From NCBI GenBank assembly GCA_030754315.1, contig JASMAO010000003.1, positions 1 through 7,676 on the forward strand: 7,676 bases of DNA. Reading direction: 5' to 3'. The notes below the pieces were generated by a model. That model was not told the origin of the DNA. It did no database searches and saw nothing but the letters and a program-made list of their open reading frames with translations. This DNA comes from SAR202 cluster bacterium. GTDB taxonomy: Bacteria; Chloroflexota; Dehalococcoidia; Lucifugimonadales; JASMAO01. Position numbers and translations under genes: made by a program. This document shows positions 1-6,345 of this stretch, one piece after another. Positions within the stretch are counted from its first letter, which is position 1, and each line of letters starts with the position of its first letter.

Positions 1-808
1 CTGCCTCTCCATCGGATTTTTCAGGACTTGGTGAATAGTTAGCAAACGGAATTGCTGACCAACGATCACCAGGAGTCCATGACTCAAAACGATACGGACC
101 CGTTCCGATTGGAGTACCCGGTGCCGATTCAGTAGCAGGAAGCGTATACCACGACGAAAGTACCATCTGCGGTGTAAAGTTCTGCGGACCTAGTGCATCG
201 AGTACCAGACCTGTCTGTGAAGTCAGATTTAGACTGAACTCAACATCGTTTTCTTTAGTGATAAATTCATCAAAAGACGCCGGCCCGAATCTCTCCCAAA
301 CCAACTTAAATACCGGAGCTCTTTCGCTTTGCCGACGCAAGGTGCCAATGACCTCATCTGTAGTCAATAACGTTCCATTATGGAATTGAACACCATCACG
401 AATCTTGAAAGTCCACTTCAGGCCATCACTACTCACTGTCCAATCATCCACGAGCATTTTCCCAATAGTGTTGTCTTCTTTATAGGCAAACAAAGCTTCG
501 AGGATCAAACTAGAGACGTTTCCGGTTGAAGATGCGGTAGTCCATAGCGGGTCAAATGATTGCACGCTACCCACTGAAGAAATCCTGAGATGGCCGCCTT
601 TCTTAGCGTTGGCGGCAGCGGCCGCACGTTCCTCAGCTGTCGTCGTTGGCGTCGCAACAACAACTTTTTGGACTTCAACTACTTTTTCGCTAACAACGGT
701 CTGTACGACGGTAACAGTCTCTTTATCGGCAGAACAAGCCAATAGCGACACGGTAGTTAACGACAGAAGTGCAATAGCCAACTTCCATACATGTTTTGGT
801 AAGGCCAT
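1..808 (-). CDS. ABC transporter substrate-binding lipoprotein, family 5 (peptide/nickel/opine type), 3' end outside window
   Basis: The reading frame stays open from the ATG at 808 to the window edge, giving the first 269 residues of a protein that in this family is usually 500-600 long. Residues 1-25 form a lipoprotein signal peptide: a basic start, a hydrophobic core and the lipobox LLAC with Cys25 as lipidation site. Residues about 30-57 are a Val/Thr/Glu-rich linker, then an Ala-rich stretch (62-66). The SBP_bac_5 domain begins at KKGGHLRI (69-76) and shows family hallmarks: SFDPLW, the segment WTVSSDGLKWTFKIRDGVQF followed by HNGT, and GTGPYRFESW near the cut. The protein should sit outside the membrane and deliver an oligopeptide-like, opine-like or sugar ligand to an ABC permease, whose genes are not in view. 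An AGGAGA ribosome-binding site lies 10-11 nt upstream. It is the last gene in a same-strand run with the toroid and PLP-enzyme genes. The substrate cannot be read from sequence. Confidence 0.93.
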   Translation of the reverse strand, partial: MALPKHVWKLAIALLSLTTVSLLACSADKETVTVVQTVVSEKVVEVQKVVVATPTTTAEERAAAAANAKKGGHLRISSVGSVQSFDPLWTTASSTGNVSSLILEALFAYKEDNTIGKMLVDDWTVSSDGLKWTFKIRDGVQFHNGTLLTTDEVIGTLRRQSERAPVFKLVWERFGPASFDEFITKENDVEFSLNLTSQTGLVLDALGPQNFTPQMVLSSWYTLPATESAPGTPIGTGPYRFESWTPGDRWSAIPFANYSPSPEKSDGEA

Positions 809-818
809 ATTAAACGTG

Positions 819-824
819 TCTCCT
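819..824 (-). promoter_or_regulatory. Ribosome-binding site of the substrate-binding protein gene
   Basis: On the minus strand this reads AGGAGA, 10 nt before the ATG at 808. It supports that ATG as the true start and agrees with the signal peptide beginning there. Confidence 0.75.
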
Positions 825-829
825 GTGAA

Positions 830-859
830 TTTATGCAAAATAAAATAGCCAGATTTCAA
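830..859 (-). promoter_or_regulatory. Possible sigma70-type promoter for the substrate-binding protein gene
   Basis: On the minus strand TTGAAA (859-854) and CATAAA (835-830) are separated by 18 nt, just upstream of the ribosome-binding site. Each matches the consensus at four or five of six positions. The 249-bp gap before this gene (809-1057) shows no obvious terminator hairpin, so the gene may also be read from upstream. Weak evidence, based on consensus matching only. Confidence 0.28.
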
Positions 860-1057
860 GATGCTCAACATACATGACGCATGGTTCAGAGTAAAGAAGC
901 CCTTCAAGGTTACGAATACAAAACTAAGGCTATATATCAACGATTTCTGCATACTATTGGCCCGGCAGTTACGAATCGTCTATCGTGTAGAACAATCATG
1001 GCGAGATGAGAAAGTGTTAACAGCAAAAAAGAGCGGCTAGCACCATTAAGAACACGA

Positions 1058-2827
1058 TTATCCGACTCGATCCCAAGGGTGCGTCAGGGTAGGCTGGTTC
1101 GCGTATCTGTCGTGACGAATCAATAACTTAGTCCCGCACCCAGGGTTGAGTTGGACGTTGAAAAAAGGACTATCCACCGCAAACACTTCACCATCCATTT
1201 CCACCGTTGTCGCTTGATGCTCTCCATATGCACCAGTCTGGATGATCACTTTTTTGCCATCCACGGGATCAATATTAACCAGTAAGAGCGTGGTACTTAC
1301 ATCAGTCATTTTCTCGACCAATGCTGCCACATCATTAGGTATTCCAGCACGTCTATCAACTGGATCAAAGTAACGTAGTCTCGCGTGTAACGGCTCACCA
1401 TATCGCGGTGTAAGGCCCCCGATCATCAATTGAGTAAGGCATGTTGTATTAGCCGTGTTAAACGGTAGTGTATTGTCTGAAAGTCGGGTATCAGGAGAAC
1501 TACGGTCGTTTGCTACCCCCAATAGTTTGAGGCGTATAGATTCAAACTCATTTTCCATAGCTTCGACCGGAAAACCAGGTTTATCTCCATCAAGGAATTT
1601 AAGCCAATCTGATGGTGGTGTGTATTTGCGGTCTGCCTGGTCCATCGACCAATAATAGATATCAAGAGCGCCCTCGTTATAAGGCGTACTACGATACGCA
1701 TACCAGCCACCCTCGCCGTACATATGTGGATAAACAGTTTTCCCATCAGTAAGCTTTGCATTACTGTTGACCGCTTCAAGCATTTTTCGCCAAACATCAA
1801 CATAAAATTGATTTCCCGTAAGAAGTAAAGCATTCCCAAAACCTGCTATACCTCTGGAAATCGAATTTCGGTGTGCTTTTTCCCCCGTTTGGGGAACAGT
1901 TACTGTGAAATTCCAGCCGTAACAACCCCCATACCACTTCCCATCAGTTTCACCACCGATTATGCCATCAAGGCCGATATTGCTCGGCAATATATCGCCG
2001 TTATCAGCCGCACGCTGACTCCATGCATCGACGTAATCAATCAGCCAATCACTATATTTCGAATCTCCGGTTGCCATGAAAGCATTTACCGCTAAAGTGG
2101 TGGCTGCGAGATTTAGTGGATGATCGCCCACCACATCGGTGTATTCCTCAAAGTGAGCGAGCATTTCTGCAAAATTGCGCTCCCCATGTGCTGTGTCAAA
2201 TCTATCTTCTACCTCAAACGGATCACCAGCCCAGTCCAAAGCCGTAGCCTTACGTAATAAAGGACCACGGCTACCATTGAACAAACTCTTAATTATCTTA
2301 TGCTCAGGATCATAATTTTTAGCCTGAGAATCTTCATTCATGTAAAAGCCGGCATAACGACGTACTCGGTTCATGAATGCCTCATTATGTGGATCGGACA
2401 ATCCCTGAAGATTAAACACACTCATGCTCTCACCGTGATGGAACCAATCCAAACTCACCGGAAATTCCTTATAGAGCATGCCATCGCGTGCTAATTCCAC
2501 TTCAACCGTTTTAGCCTCAGTGTACTGAAGTAGGTGTCCTTCCCATCCTAATTTGTACATCTCCAGAATGGAATCTGAAGCCCCCAATGCGTGTAGAAGC
2601 GGCCAACCTGCGAAATTTTCAATCGCGTCATCAGAGCCATCATTACCACCCCAGCGTGGCAGGCATAGTAAATAGCCGCGTTCATCAAAATATTTCCTGA
2701 AAATTCTTTGACAGGCCTGAGTTTGTGCGTTAATTAGCTTGCGCTCAAGAAGTGCCCAAAACGGTGGCTTTAACGGCGATTTAACGATTATAGGTAGTGA
2801 CAAATCATTCTCCGTTTTCAACTTCAT
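1058..2827 (-). CDS. Uncharacterised protein, predicted (alpha/alpha)6-toroid with C-terminal beta domain, glycosidase/lyase-like
   Basis: I do not recognise a named family for this 589-residue protein. It has no signal peptide or membrane segment, so it is probably cytoplasmic. Residues about 25-440 alternate amphipathic helices with Gly/Trp/Tyr/His-rich loops, as in (alpha/alpha)6 toroids of glycoside hydrolases and polysaccharide lyases. Conserved-looking loops are LPRWGGNDGSDD (56-67), SLDWFHHGES (125-134), GDHPLNLAATT (234-244), the Gly/Trp-rich GGETDGKWYGGCYGWNF (291-307) and HMYGEGGWYAYRSTPYNEG (368-386). Acidic and aromatic residues in these loops would line a central pocket. Residues about 505-575 look like a beta-sandwich tail with a NPGCGTKLLI segment. 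The start at 2827 is the first possible one: an in-frame TGA lies just upstream, and the ribosome-binding site is poor. It follows the PLP-enzyme gene by 83 nt and precedes the transporter lipoprotein gene, suggesting processing of an imported, possibly sugar- or amino-sugar-derived substrate. The fold is inferred from pattern; the catalytic activity is unknown. Confidence 0.8.
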   Translation of the reverse strand: MKLKTENDLSLPIIVKSPLKPPFWALLERKLINAQTQACQRIFRKYFDERGYLLCLPRWGGNDGSDDAIENFAGWPLLHALGASDSILEMYKLGWEGHLLQYTEAKTVEVELARDGMLYKEFPVSLDWFHHGESMSVFNLQGLSDPHNEAFMNRVRRYAGFYMNEDSQAKNYDPEHKIIKSLFNGSRGPLLRKATALDWAGDPFEVEDRFDTAHGERNFAEMLAHFEEYTDVVGDHPLNLAATTLAVNAFMATGDSKYSDWLIDYVDAWSQRAADNGDILPSNIGLDGIIGGETDGKWYGGCYGWNFTVTVPQTGEKAHRNSISRGIAGFGNALLLTGNQFYVDVWRKMLEAVNSNAKLTDGKTVYPHMYGEGGWYAYRSTPYNEGALDIYYWSMDQADRKYTPPSDWLKFLDGDKPGFPVEAMENEFESIRLKLLGVANDRSSPDTRLSDNTLPFNTANTTCLTQLMIGGLTPRYGEPLHARLRYFDPVDRRAGIPNDVAALVEKMTDVSTTLLLVNIDPVDGKKVIIQTGAYGEHQATTVEMDGEVFAVDSPFFNVQLNPGCGTKLLIRHDRYANQPTLTHPWDRVG

Positions 2828-2835
2828 CTTTCATT

Positions 2836-2854
2836 GTTCAGCTAGTTCAAGCTA
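2836..2854. repeat. Short imperfect tandem repeat before the toroid-protein gene
   Basis: On the plus strand GTTCAGCTA is followed directly by GTTCAAGCTA, two near-identical units differing by one inserted A. They lie 9 nt upstream of the ATG at 2827, where a ribosome-binding site would be expected. This may be a small duplication of no function. Confidence 0.4.
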
Positions 2855-2910
2855 ATTGTGAAAACTTACACAGCAACTACTTGTTCAGCTTAGTACGTCT
2901 ACATACGTTG

Positions 2911-3963
2911 TTACTTGACCTTACCTCTGCCGTCGTTACGCCACACTCTGTCGACCTGGTCGTTCCTTGCCCAGACTATCTCGTCGTGTAAGTTAGTCAC
3001 ACCCTCTTGATAGGTAGGTATTATGGTCAGCTTATCGCCGACTATGTACTTGCGATTCGAATCACTGGTATCAACATGACCATGCTCGACGGACATACCC
3101 GAGAACTTAATCGTAGGATCTTCGAGAATTAATCCATACGGCATAGACGGGAACAATCGGAAAGTTTTCATCCCACCATCGATAATGAGGCGATCCGCAG
3201 TCGGCACGCTCACCACGGTAGTGACAACGCGGAGCGGGCATCTTTCCGCTGAAAGCCCTTCGTTGCCACTCGAGCCTTGTATACGACTCAGACCCTCGTA
3301 TACATAAGAGCCGCTGCGGTGTTCGGTGAATCCGAGTTCTTTAGACTCCCATTCCTCACCAGTACCACCACCACTCATAATATCCAGAGGTAAGTTTGCC
3401 TTTTTGAAACGTCCAACAACGTCTTCAATAATAGGCTTTGAAGACACCCTACTTGGGTACGTCATCAGTCCACGCAATTCTAATCCGGGAAGCGCCTGCA
3501 CTTGCTTGCCAAGCTCCTCTGCTGCAGTTGGTGATTGAACCCCGGTACGTTTTCCACCTGTATCGATCTCGACAAGAACCCCGATTGTCACCCTATCCAG
3601 TTTTGCCTGTTCTGAAATGCCCGACGCAATAGCAAACGAATCTACCGTGACAGTTATTCGTCGGTATCGAGCCAATTCGGTAAGCCGCCTAACCTTCTGT
3701 CTACCAACGATGTTGTACGTCAAAAGAATGTCATCGAGACCGGCTCGAGCCATATTCTCTGCATCCCCAAGTTTTTGACAAACAATGCCTTTTGAACCGG
3801 CAGCGACCTGCATCTTCGCAATTTCCGGACTCTTGTGACTTTTCGTATGGCCACGCAGTGTGATTCCTAACTCGCGGCAGAGGACTGCCATATCCTCAAT
3901 ATTCTTCTCGAGTACGTCCAGATCAATCACCACTGCCGGTGTGTCCAATTCATAAATATGCAA
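2911..3963 (-). CDS. Fold-type III PLP enzyme, D-threonine aldolase/D-serine dehydratase family, metal ligands missing
   Basis: This 350-residue protein has an alanine-racemase-type N-terminal barrel and a DSD-like C-terminal beta domain. Family marks in order are LDTPAVVIDLD (6-16), RGHTKSHKS (37-45) with Lys41 as the expected Schiff-base lysine, VEIDTGGKRTGV (131-142), the phosphate-binding SGGGTG (197-202), GSY (218-220) and DGGMKTF (262-268). In relatives the PLP lysine motif is usually RPHxKTHK, so Pro is Gly here. The C-terminal segment IIPTYQEGVTNLHD (314-327) aligns with the family segment that carries a His-x-Cys or His-x-Asp metal pair; here these are Tyr318 and Glu320. Classic members cleave or dehydrate D-3-hydroxy amino acids using Zn or Mn, so this copy may be metal-independent or have another reaction, such as racemisation. 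The TTG start is chosen because an in-frame TGA lies 18 nt upstream and the next Met (25) would remove the conserved DTPA strand. It heads the minus-strand gene run. The exact substrate is unknown. Confidence 0.9.
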   Translation of the reverse strand: MHIYELDTPAVVIDLDVLEKNIEDMAVLCRELGITLRGHTKSHKSPEIAKMQVAAGSKGIVCQKLGDAENMARAGLDDILLTYNIVGRQKVRRLTELARYRRITVTVDSFAIASGISEQAKLDRVTIGVLVEIDTGGKRTGVQSPTAAEELGKQVQALPGLELRGLMTYPSRVSSKPIIEDVVGRFKKANLPLDIMSGGGTGEEWESKELGFTEHRSGSYVYEGLSRIQGSSGNEGLSAERCPLRVVTTVVSVPTADRLIIDGGMKTFRLFPSMPYGLILEDPTIKFSGMSVEHGHVDTSDSNRKYIVGDKLTIIPTYQEGVTNLHDEIVWARNDQVDRVWRNDGRGKVK

Positions 3964-4004
3964 AGTGAGGTCTCTCAGTCAATTTGATATTGAATTCTGA
4001 GCAT

Positions 4005-4048
4005 ACCCTAGGGTTTCCCTATTTTCAGCTATCCGCAAAGTTTAGGGA
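4005..4048. promoter_or_regulatory. Candidate operator cluster: palindrome ACCCTAGGGT plus inverted TCCCTA/TAGGGA
   Basis: ACCCTAGGGT at 4005-4014 is a perfect 10-bp palindrome. It overlaps AGGG-TTT-CCCT (4010-4020), and TCCCTA (4016-4021) is matched by its inverse TAGGGA (4043-4048). The spacing between the inverted hexamers is about two helical turns, as expected for a dimeric or tetrameric regulator. No regulator gene is in the window, so the binding protein is unknown. Confidence 0.4.
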
Positions 4049-4162
4049 CTTGACATGGATTACATTAGGTATGTCATAACATAGATCCTCAACGGTACCG
4101 GCCTTGACATCTGCCGCGACAACATAAAGGCATAAACACGCTGGGTTTGAACAACCACAACA

Positions 4163-4170
4163 AAAGGAAA
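4163..4170 (+). promoter_or_regulatory. Ribosome-binding site of the plus-strand PLP-enzyme gene
   Basis: AAAGGAAA lies about 10 nt before the ATG at 4181, a purine-rich site with a GGA core that supports this start. Confidence 0.6.
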
Positions 4171-4180
4171 TAATTAAGTA

Positions 4181-5290
4181 ATGGACTACCTGCCACTTCC
4201 GGGTACAGCGGTCGAAGACCTCGACACTCCAGCGATCATCGTTGACCTCGACATCGCCGAATCTAACATCAAGGCGATGGCCGATTTCGCCAAAGAAAAC
4301 GGCGTAAGCATGCGTCCGCACATGAAAACCGGAAAGAGTCCATTCTGGGCCCGCAAGCTGATGGACGCTGGTGCAATTGGAGTCTGCGCAGCGAAGGTCG
4401 GAGAAGCAGAAATCCTCGCAGACGGTGGCATCCCAGAAATCCTCATTCCGAATCAGGTGGTTGGCACAACCAAGATCCGGCGTCTTTTCGGGGTTGCAGC
4501 ACGGTCAAACCTGACTGTTGCTGTAGACAGCCACGAAAACGTAGCCGAACTCTCGGAAGCTGCACAGGCATTCGGTATCGAACTCGGCGTAATTCTCGAG
4601 GTTGAGACCGGCATGAATAGAGCTGGTGTCGAGCCTGGAAAGGTCGCTACCACACTGGCCAAAGCGGTCGACGTCGCAAAAGGCCTCCGATTCGACGGAG
4701 TCATGGGTTACGAAGGCGGTACCGTTTGGACCGAAGGGTTTAAAAAACGCAAAGCCGACACACTGCAAACAATCGACAGACTTTTAGCGGCAGCAGACGA
4801 TATCGAATTCAACGGACTCGAAGTGAGGATCATCAGCGCTGGCGGAACCGGAAGCTACGATATCACTGGGAAGGTCGATCGTGTAACAGAACTACAATGC
4901 GGTAGTTACCTGTTCATGGACGCAAAATATATGGAAGTGTTCGGTGATCACCCACATCCGTTCAGCACTGCTCTGACAGTGCTCGGAACCGTGACAAGTC
5001 GACCAGTACGCGGACGCGCCATCGCTGACCCTGGCATGAAAGCAGTGGCAACCGATGTCGGCAAACCGAAAGCCGTAGGGATCGAGGGCCTGATGGTCAA
5101 AGGTATGTCTGAAGAACACTGTGTTATGACCACTGAAGGGGAAGCTGAGAATCTGAAAATAGGTGACAAGATAACCCTCCTGCCCATGCACAGTGACACA
5201 ACGATAGCGCAACACGATTACTACTACTGCGTGCGAAACGGAGTGCTCGAGACGATCGTAGAGCTAACCGGTCGTGGTCGTTTCATGTAA
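4181..5290 (+). CDS. Fold-type III PLP enzyme, D-threonine aldolase/D-serine dehydratase family, metal ligands present
   Basis: This 369-residue cytosolic protein has the usual family length and layout. Visible in order are LDTPAIIVDLD (14-24), RPHMKTGKS (45-53) with Lys49 as the expected PLP lysine, LEVETGMNRAGV (139-150), GVMGYEGG (173-180), the phosphate-binding SAGGTGS (219-225), GSYLFMD (241-247), DPGMKAVATD (283-292), and LLPMHSDTTIAQHD (333-346), in which His337 and Asp339 fit the His-x-Asp metal pair of D-threonine aldolase. The usual RPHxKTHK is RPHMKTGK here, so the second His is lost. Members perform retro-aldol cleavage of D-3-hydroxy amino acids to glycine and an aldehyde, or dehydration of D-serine or 3-hydroxyaspartate. 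An aldolase-like activity is the better guess, but family members are often mis-assigned. The gene is divergent from its paralogue, has a ribosome-binding site at 4163-4170 and its own terminator downstream. By eye its codons end more often in C or G than those of the downstream membrane-protein gene. Confidence 0.93.
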   Translation: MDYLPLPGTAVEDLDTPAIIVDLDIAESNIKAMADFAKENGVSMRPHMKTGKSPFWARKLMDAGAIGVCAAKVGEAEILADGGIPEILIPNQVVGTTKIRRLFGVAARSNLTVAVDSHENVAELSEAAQAFGIELGVILEVETGMNRAGVEPGKVATTLAKAVDVAKGLRFDGVMGYEGGTVWTEGFKKRKADTLQTIDRLLAAADDIEFNGLEVRIISAGGTGSYDITGKVDRVTELQCGSYLFMDAKYMEVFGDHPHPFSTALTVLGTVTSRPVRGRAIADPGMKAVATDVGKPKAVGIEGLMVKGMSEEHCVMTTEGEAENLKIGDKITLLPMHSDTTIAQHDYYYCVRNGVLETIVELTGRGRFM

Positions 5291-5317
5291 GCAAAGACGA
5301 TGTGCAACTTCCGCACG

Positions 5318-5352
5318 CACATTCCTCACTCACAAAGGAATGTGGCTCTTTT
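5318..5352 (+). terminator. Rho-independent terminator after the plus-strand PLP-enzyme gene
   Basis: CACATTCCT (5318-5326) and AGGAATGTG (5336-5344) form a perfect 9-bp stem with a 9-nt loop, followed by GCTCTTTT. It begins 28 nt after the stop codon at 5290. The T tract is short, so termination may be incomplete. Confidence 0.75.
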
Positions 5353-5547
5353 GTGAACTGATAGACCCCGTATCGTCTTAAACAAGATGATTTCTCGAAT
5401 CATTGACAGGTCGCATCCGACTGATCAATAACTCTTCTGGTACGTTTTCCGTAACAAAGCTGCGCTACACCGGCAAATTAGCACTACTGCCTGATACATG
5501 TGCTTGGTAAAGAGGGGGAAACTGTATATTTTCACCTGAAATTTAGG

Positions 5548-5559
5548 TTGCCATGGCAA
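5548..5559. promoter_or_regulatory. Perfect 12-bp palindrome TTGCCATGGCAA, candidate operator
   Basis: The sequence equals its own reverse complement and lies 47 bp upstream of the membrane-protein start, just downstream of the possible -10 TATATT (5525-5530). That placement would suit a repressor operator near the transcription start. No regulator gene is adjacent. Confidence 0.35.
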
Positions 5560-5596
5560 TGCCTTAAACGAATTTCACGAACATTAATTCCTTCAG

Positions 5597-5601
5597 GGAG
5601 G
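5597..5601 (+). promoter_or_regulatory. Strong ribosome-binding site of the membrane-protein gene
   Basis: GGAGG, within AGGGAGGA (5595-5602), lies 5 nt before the ATG at 5607. This is the strongest Shine-Dalgarno match in the window and fixes the start. Confidence 0.8.
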
Positions 5602-5606
5602 AAAAT

Positions 5607-6239
5607 ATGCAATTATCGAAAGTAACGTCTTGGGGACTGATCCTTGGTGGATTATTAGGAATACTTGGGTTCATGGCATTTGGTGCAATCTTGGGCCTGC
5701 TGGATGATGATATAGCCCCAGCTGAAGAACTCAAGGCATTTCAGGATAATGAAGTGCTCGTGGGCGTAATGGTAATGCTGTTTGTTGGAATATTTACATA
5801 CATGGCCAAGTCTTTGCTCCAGGTGGGACAGGCAGTGAAAGTTCCAGATGAATGGTTTATGTACCTTCGAATGCTGATTATAGTGATGCTCGCCACTTTA
5901 TTTGTCGGCATGTCTACGTGGATGGTGATCTCTGAAGAAACTACCGTAGAGAGCTTCGTAACGGTCGGCCTTGTAGGGGACTCCGTCGATGCCATTCAAA
6001 TTGTTGCTGGAAGTTTCGCCTTTTTCATCCTTACTGTTTTCGCTCTAAAAAACGGTGCCGGCAATGTAATCTTCAGGGCTCTTATAGCCATACTTGGTCT
6101 GTTGGCTGTACTGGATATTATCGACTTGATGGGCATTATTGGCGATTTAGATGATTCCATAGGCTTTATTACCTGGATCTTGTGGAGTGTTTGCTTGGTT
6201 GGAATTGGGGTACTTGGTCTTACAACCAAAGAGGCCTGA
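5607..6239 (+). CDS. Six-helix integral membrane protein of unknown function
   Basis: I do not recognise a family. The 210-residue protein has six hydrophobic stretches, at about residues 9-31, 49-71, 86-109, 126-147, 153-179 and 184-206, joined by short loops. Acidic loops are notable: DDD at 33-35 plus EE at 40-41, EE at 110-111, and DLDD at 180-183 between helices 5 and 6. Basic residues lie mainly in the loop after helix 2 (Lys68, Lys78, Arg88), which by the positive-inside rule would be cytoplasmic. That would put both ends in the cytoplasm, because helix number is even and the first loop is acidic. No catalytic, transporter or ATP-binding signature is seen. It has a strong ribosome-binding site and its own terminator, and appears to be a single-gene unit with no functional link to its neighbours. 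Low-complexity Gly/Leu/Ile content is normal for such proteins. Confidence 0.85.
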   Translation: MQLSKVTSWGLILGGLLGILGFMAFGAILGLLDDDIAPAEELKAFQDNEVLVGVMVMLFVGIFTYMAKSLLQVGQAVKVPDEWFMYLRMLIIVMLATLFVGMSTWMVISEETTVESFVTVGLVGDSVDAIQIVAGSFAFFILTVFALKNGAGNVIFRALIAILGLLAVLDIIDLMGIIGDLDDSIGFITWILWSVCLVGIGVLGLTTKEA

Positions 6240-6254
6240 ACAAGCACAATTCAG

Positions 6255-6285
6255 AAAAGGGCCCTGTCTATCAGGGCCTTTTTTT
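6255..6285 (+). terminator. Strong rho-independent terminator after the membrane-protein gene, probably bidirectional
   Basis: GGCCCTG (6260-6266) pairs with CAGGGCC (6272-6278) around a 5-nt loop, and seven T follow (6279-6285). The upstream AAAA (6255-6258) can extend the stem into the T tract. On the minus strand the same stem is followed by CTTTT, so it may also stop transcripts coming from hpt through the HsdM remnant. Confidence 0.92.
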
Positions 6286-6345
6286 GTTTCCATTTTTTCT
6301 AGGAAGTCGATCAACACCCCAACACCCACCTACTGATTTATCTTA

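Larger units (their letters stand above)
3964..4180. promoter_or_regulatory. Divergent control region between the two PLP-enzyme genes
   Basis: This 217-bp spacer separates two divergently transcribed paralogues. It holds four copies of TAGGG/CCCTA in 4006-4047, including a perfect palindrome. A consensus -35 TTGACA is at 4050-4055 on the plus strand, with CATAAC (4075-4080) as a possible -10 at a long 19-nt spacing. A second TTGACA occurs at 4104-4109 without a well-spaced -10. TATGT and ACATA (4070-4083) form a small inverted repeat over the possible -10. On the minus strand CTGAAA-N17-TATGCT is a possible promoter whose spacer contains the ACCCTAGGGT palindrome. This suggests a shared operator for both directions; the promoter choices are tentative. 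Confidence 0.4.
5291..5606. other. Intergenic region of 316 bp: terminator, possible promoters, palindrome
   Basis: No credible gene lies here. The left part is the terminator of the PLP-enzyme gene. Position 5403-5408 is TTGACA with AATAAC at 5427-5432 (18-nt spacing), a possible promoter with a long leader. TATATT at 5525-5530 is a nearer possible -10 with only a weak TTGGTA (5504-5509) upstream. A perfect palindrome follows at 5548-5559. The rest of 5433-5503 shows nothing I can interpret. Confidence 0.5.

Noticed and set aside
609..848. Plus-strand Thr/Val-rich open frame
   Set aside because: It is antisense to the signal peptide and linker of the binding lipoprotein; its simple composition mirrors the valine-rich linker and it has no ribosome-binding site.
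809..1057. Terminator or small RNA in the gap before the lipoprotein gene
   Set aside because: No stable hairpin followed by a T tract on the minus strand was seen.
1513..1839. Minus-strand open frame of 108 codons inside the toroid-protein gene
   Set aside because: It overlaps the larger gene in another frame of the same strand and has no recognisable domain.
4104..4109. Second TTGACA as a separate promoter for the plus PLP-enzyme gene
   Set aside because: The nearest -10-like hexamers (CATAAA at 4123 and 4131) are at 13 and 21 nt, outside the normal range.
4025..4321. Minus-strand open frame across the divergent spacer and the start of the plus PLP-enzyme gene
   Set aside because: It is a shadow of a gene with clear family motifs, and its composition is not protein-like.
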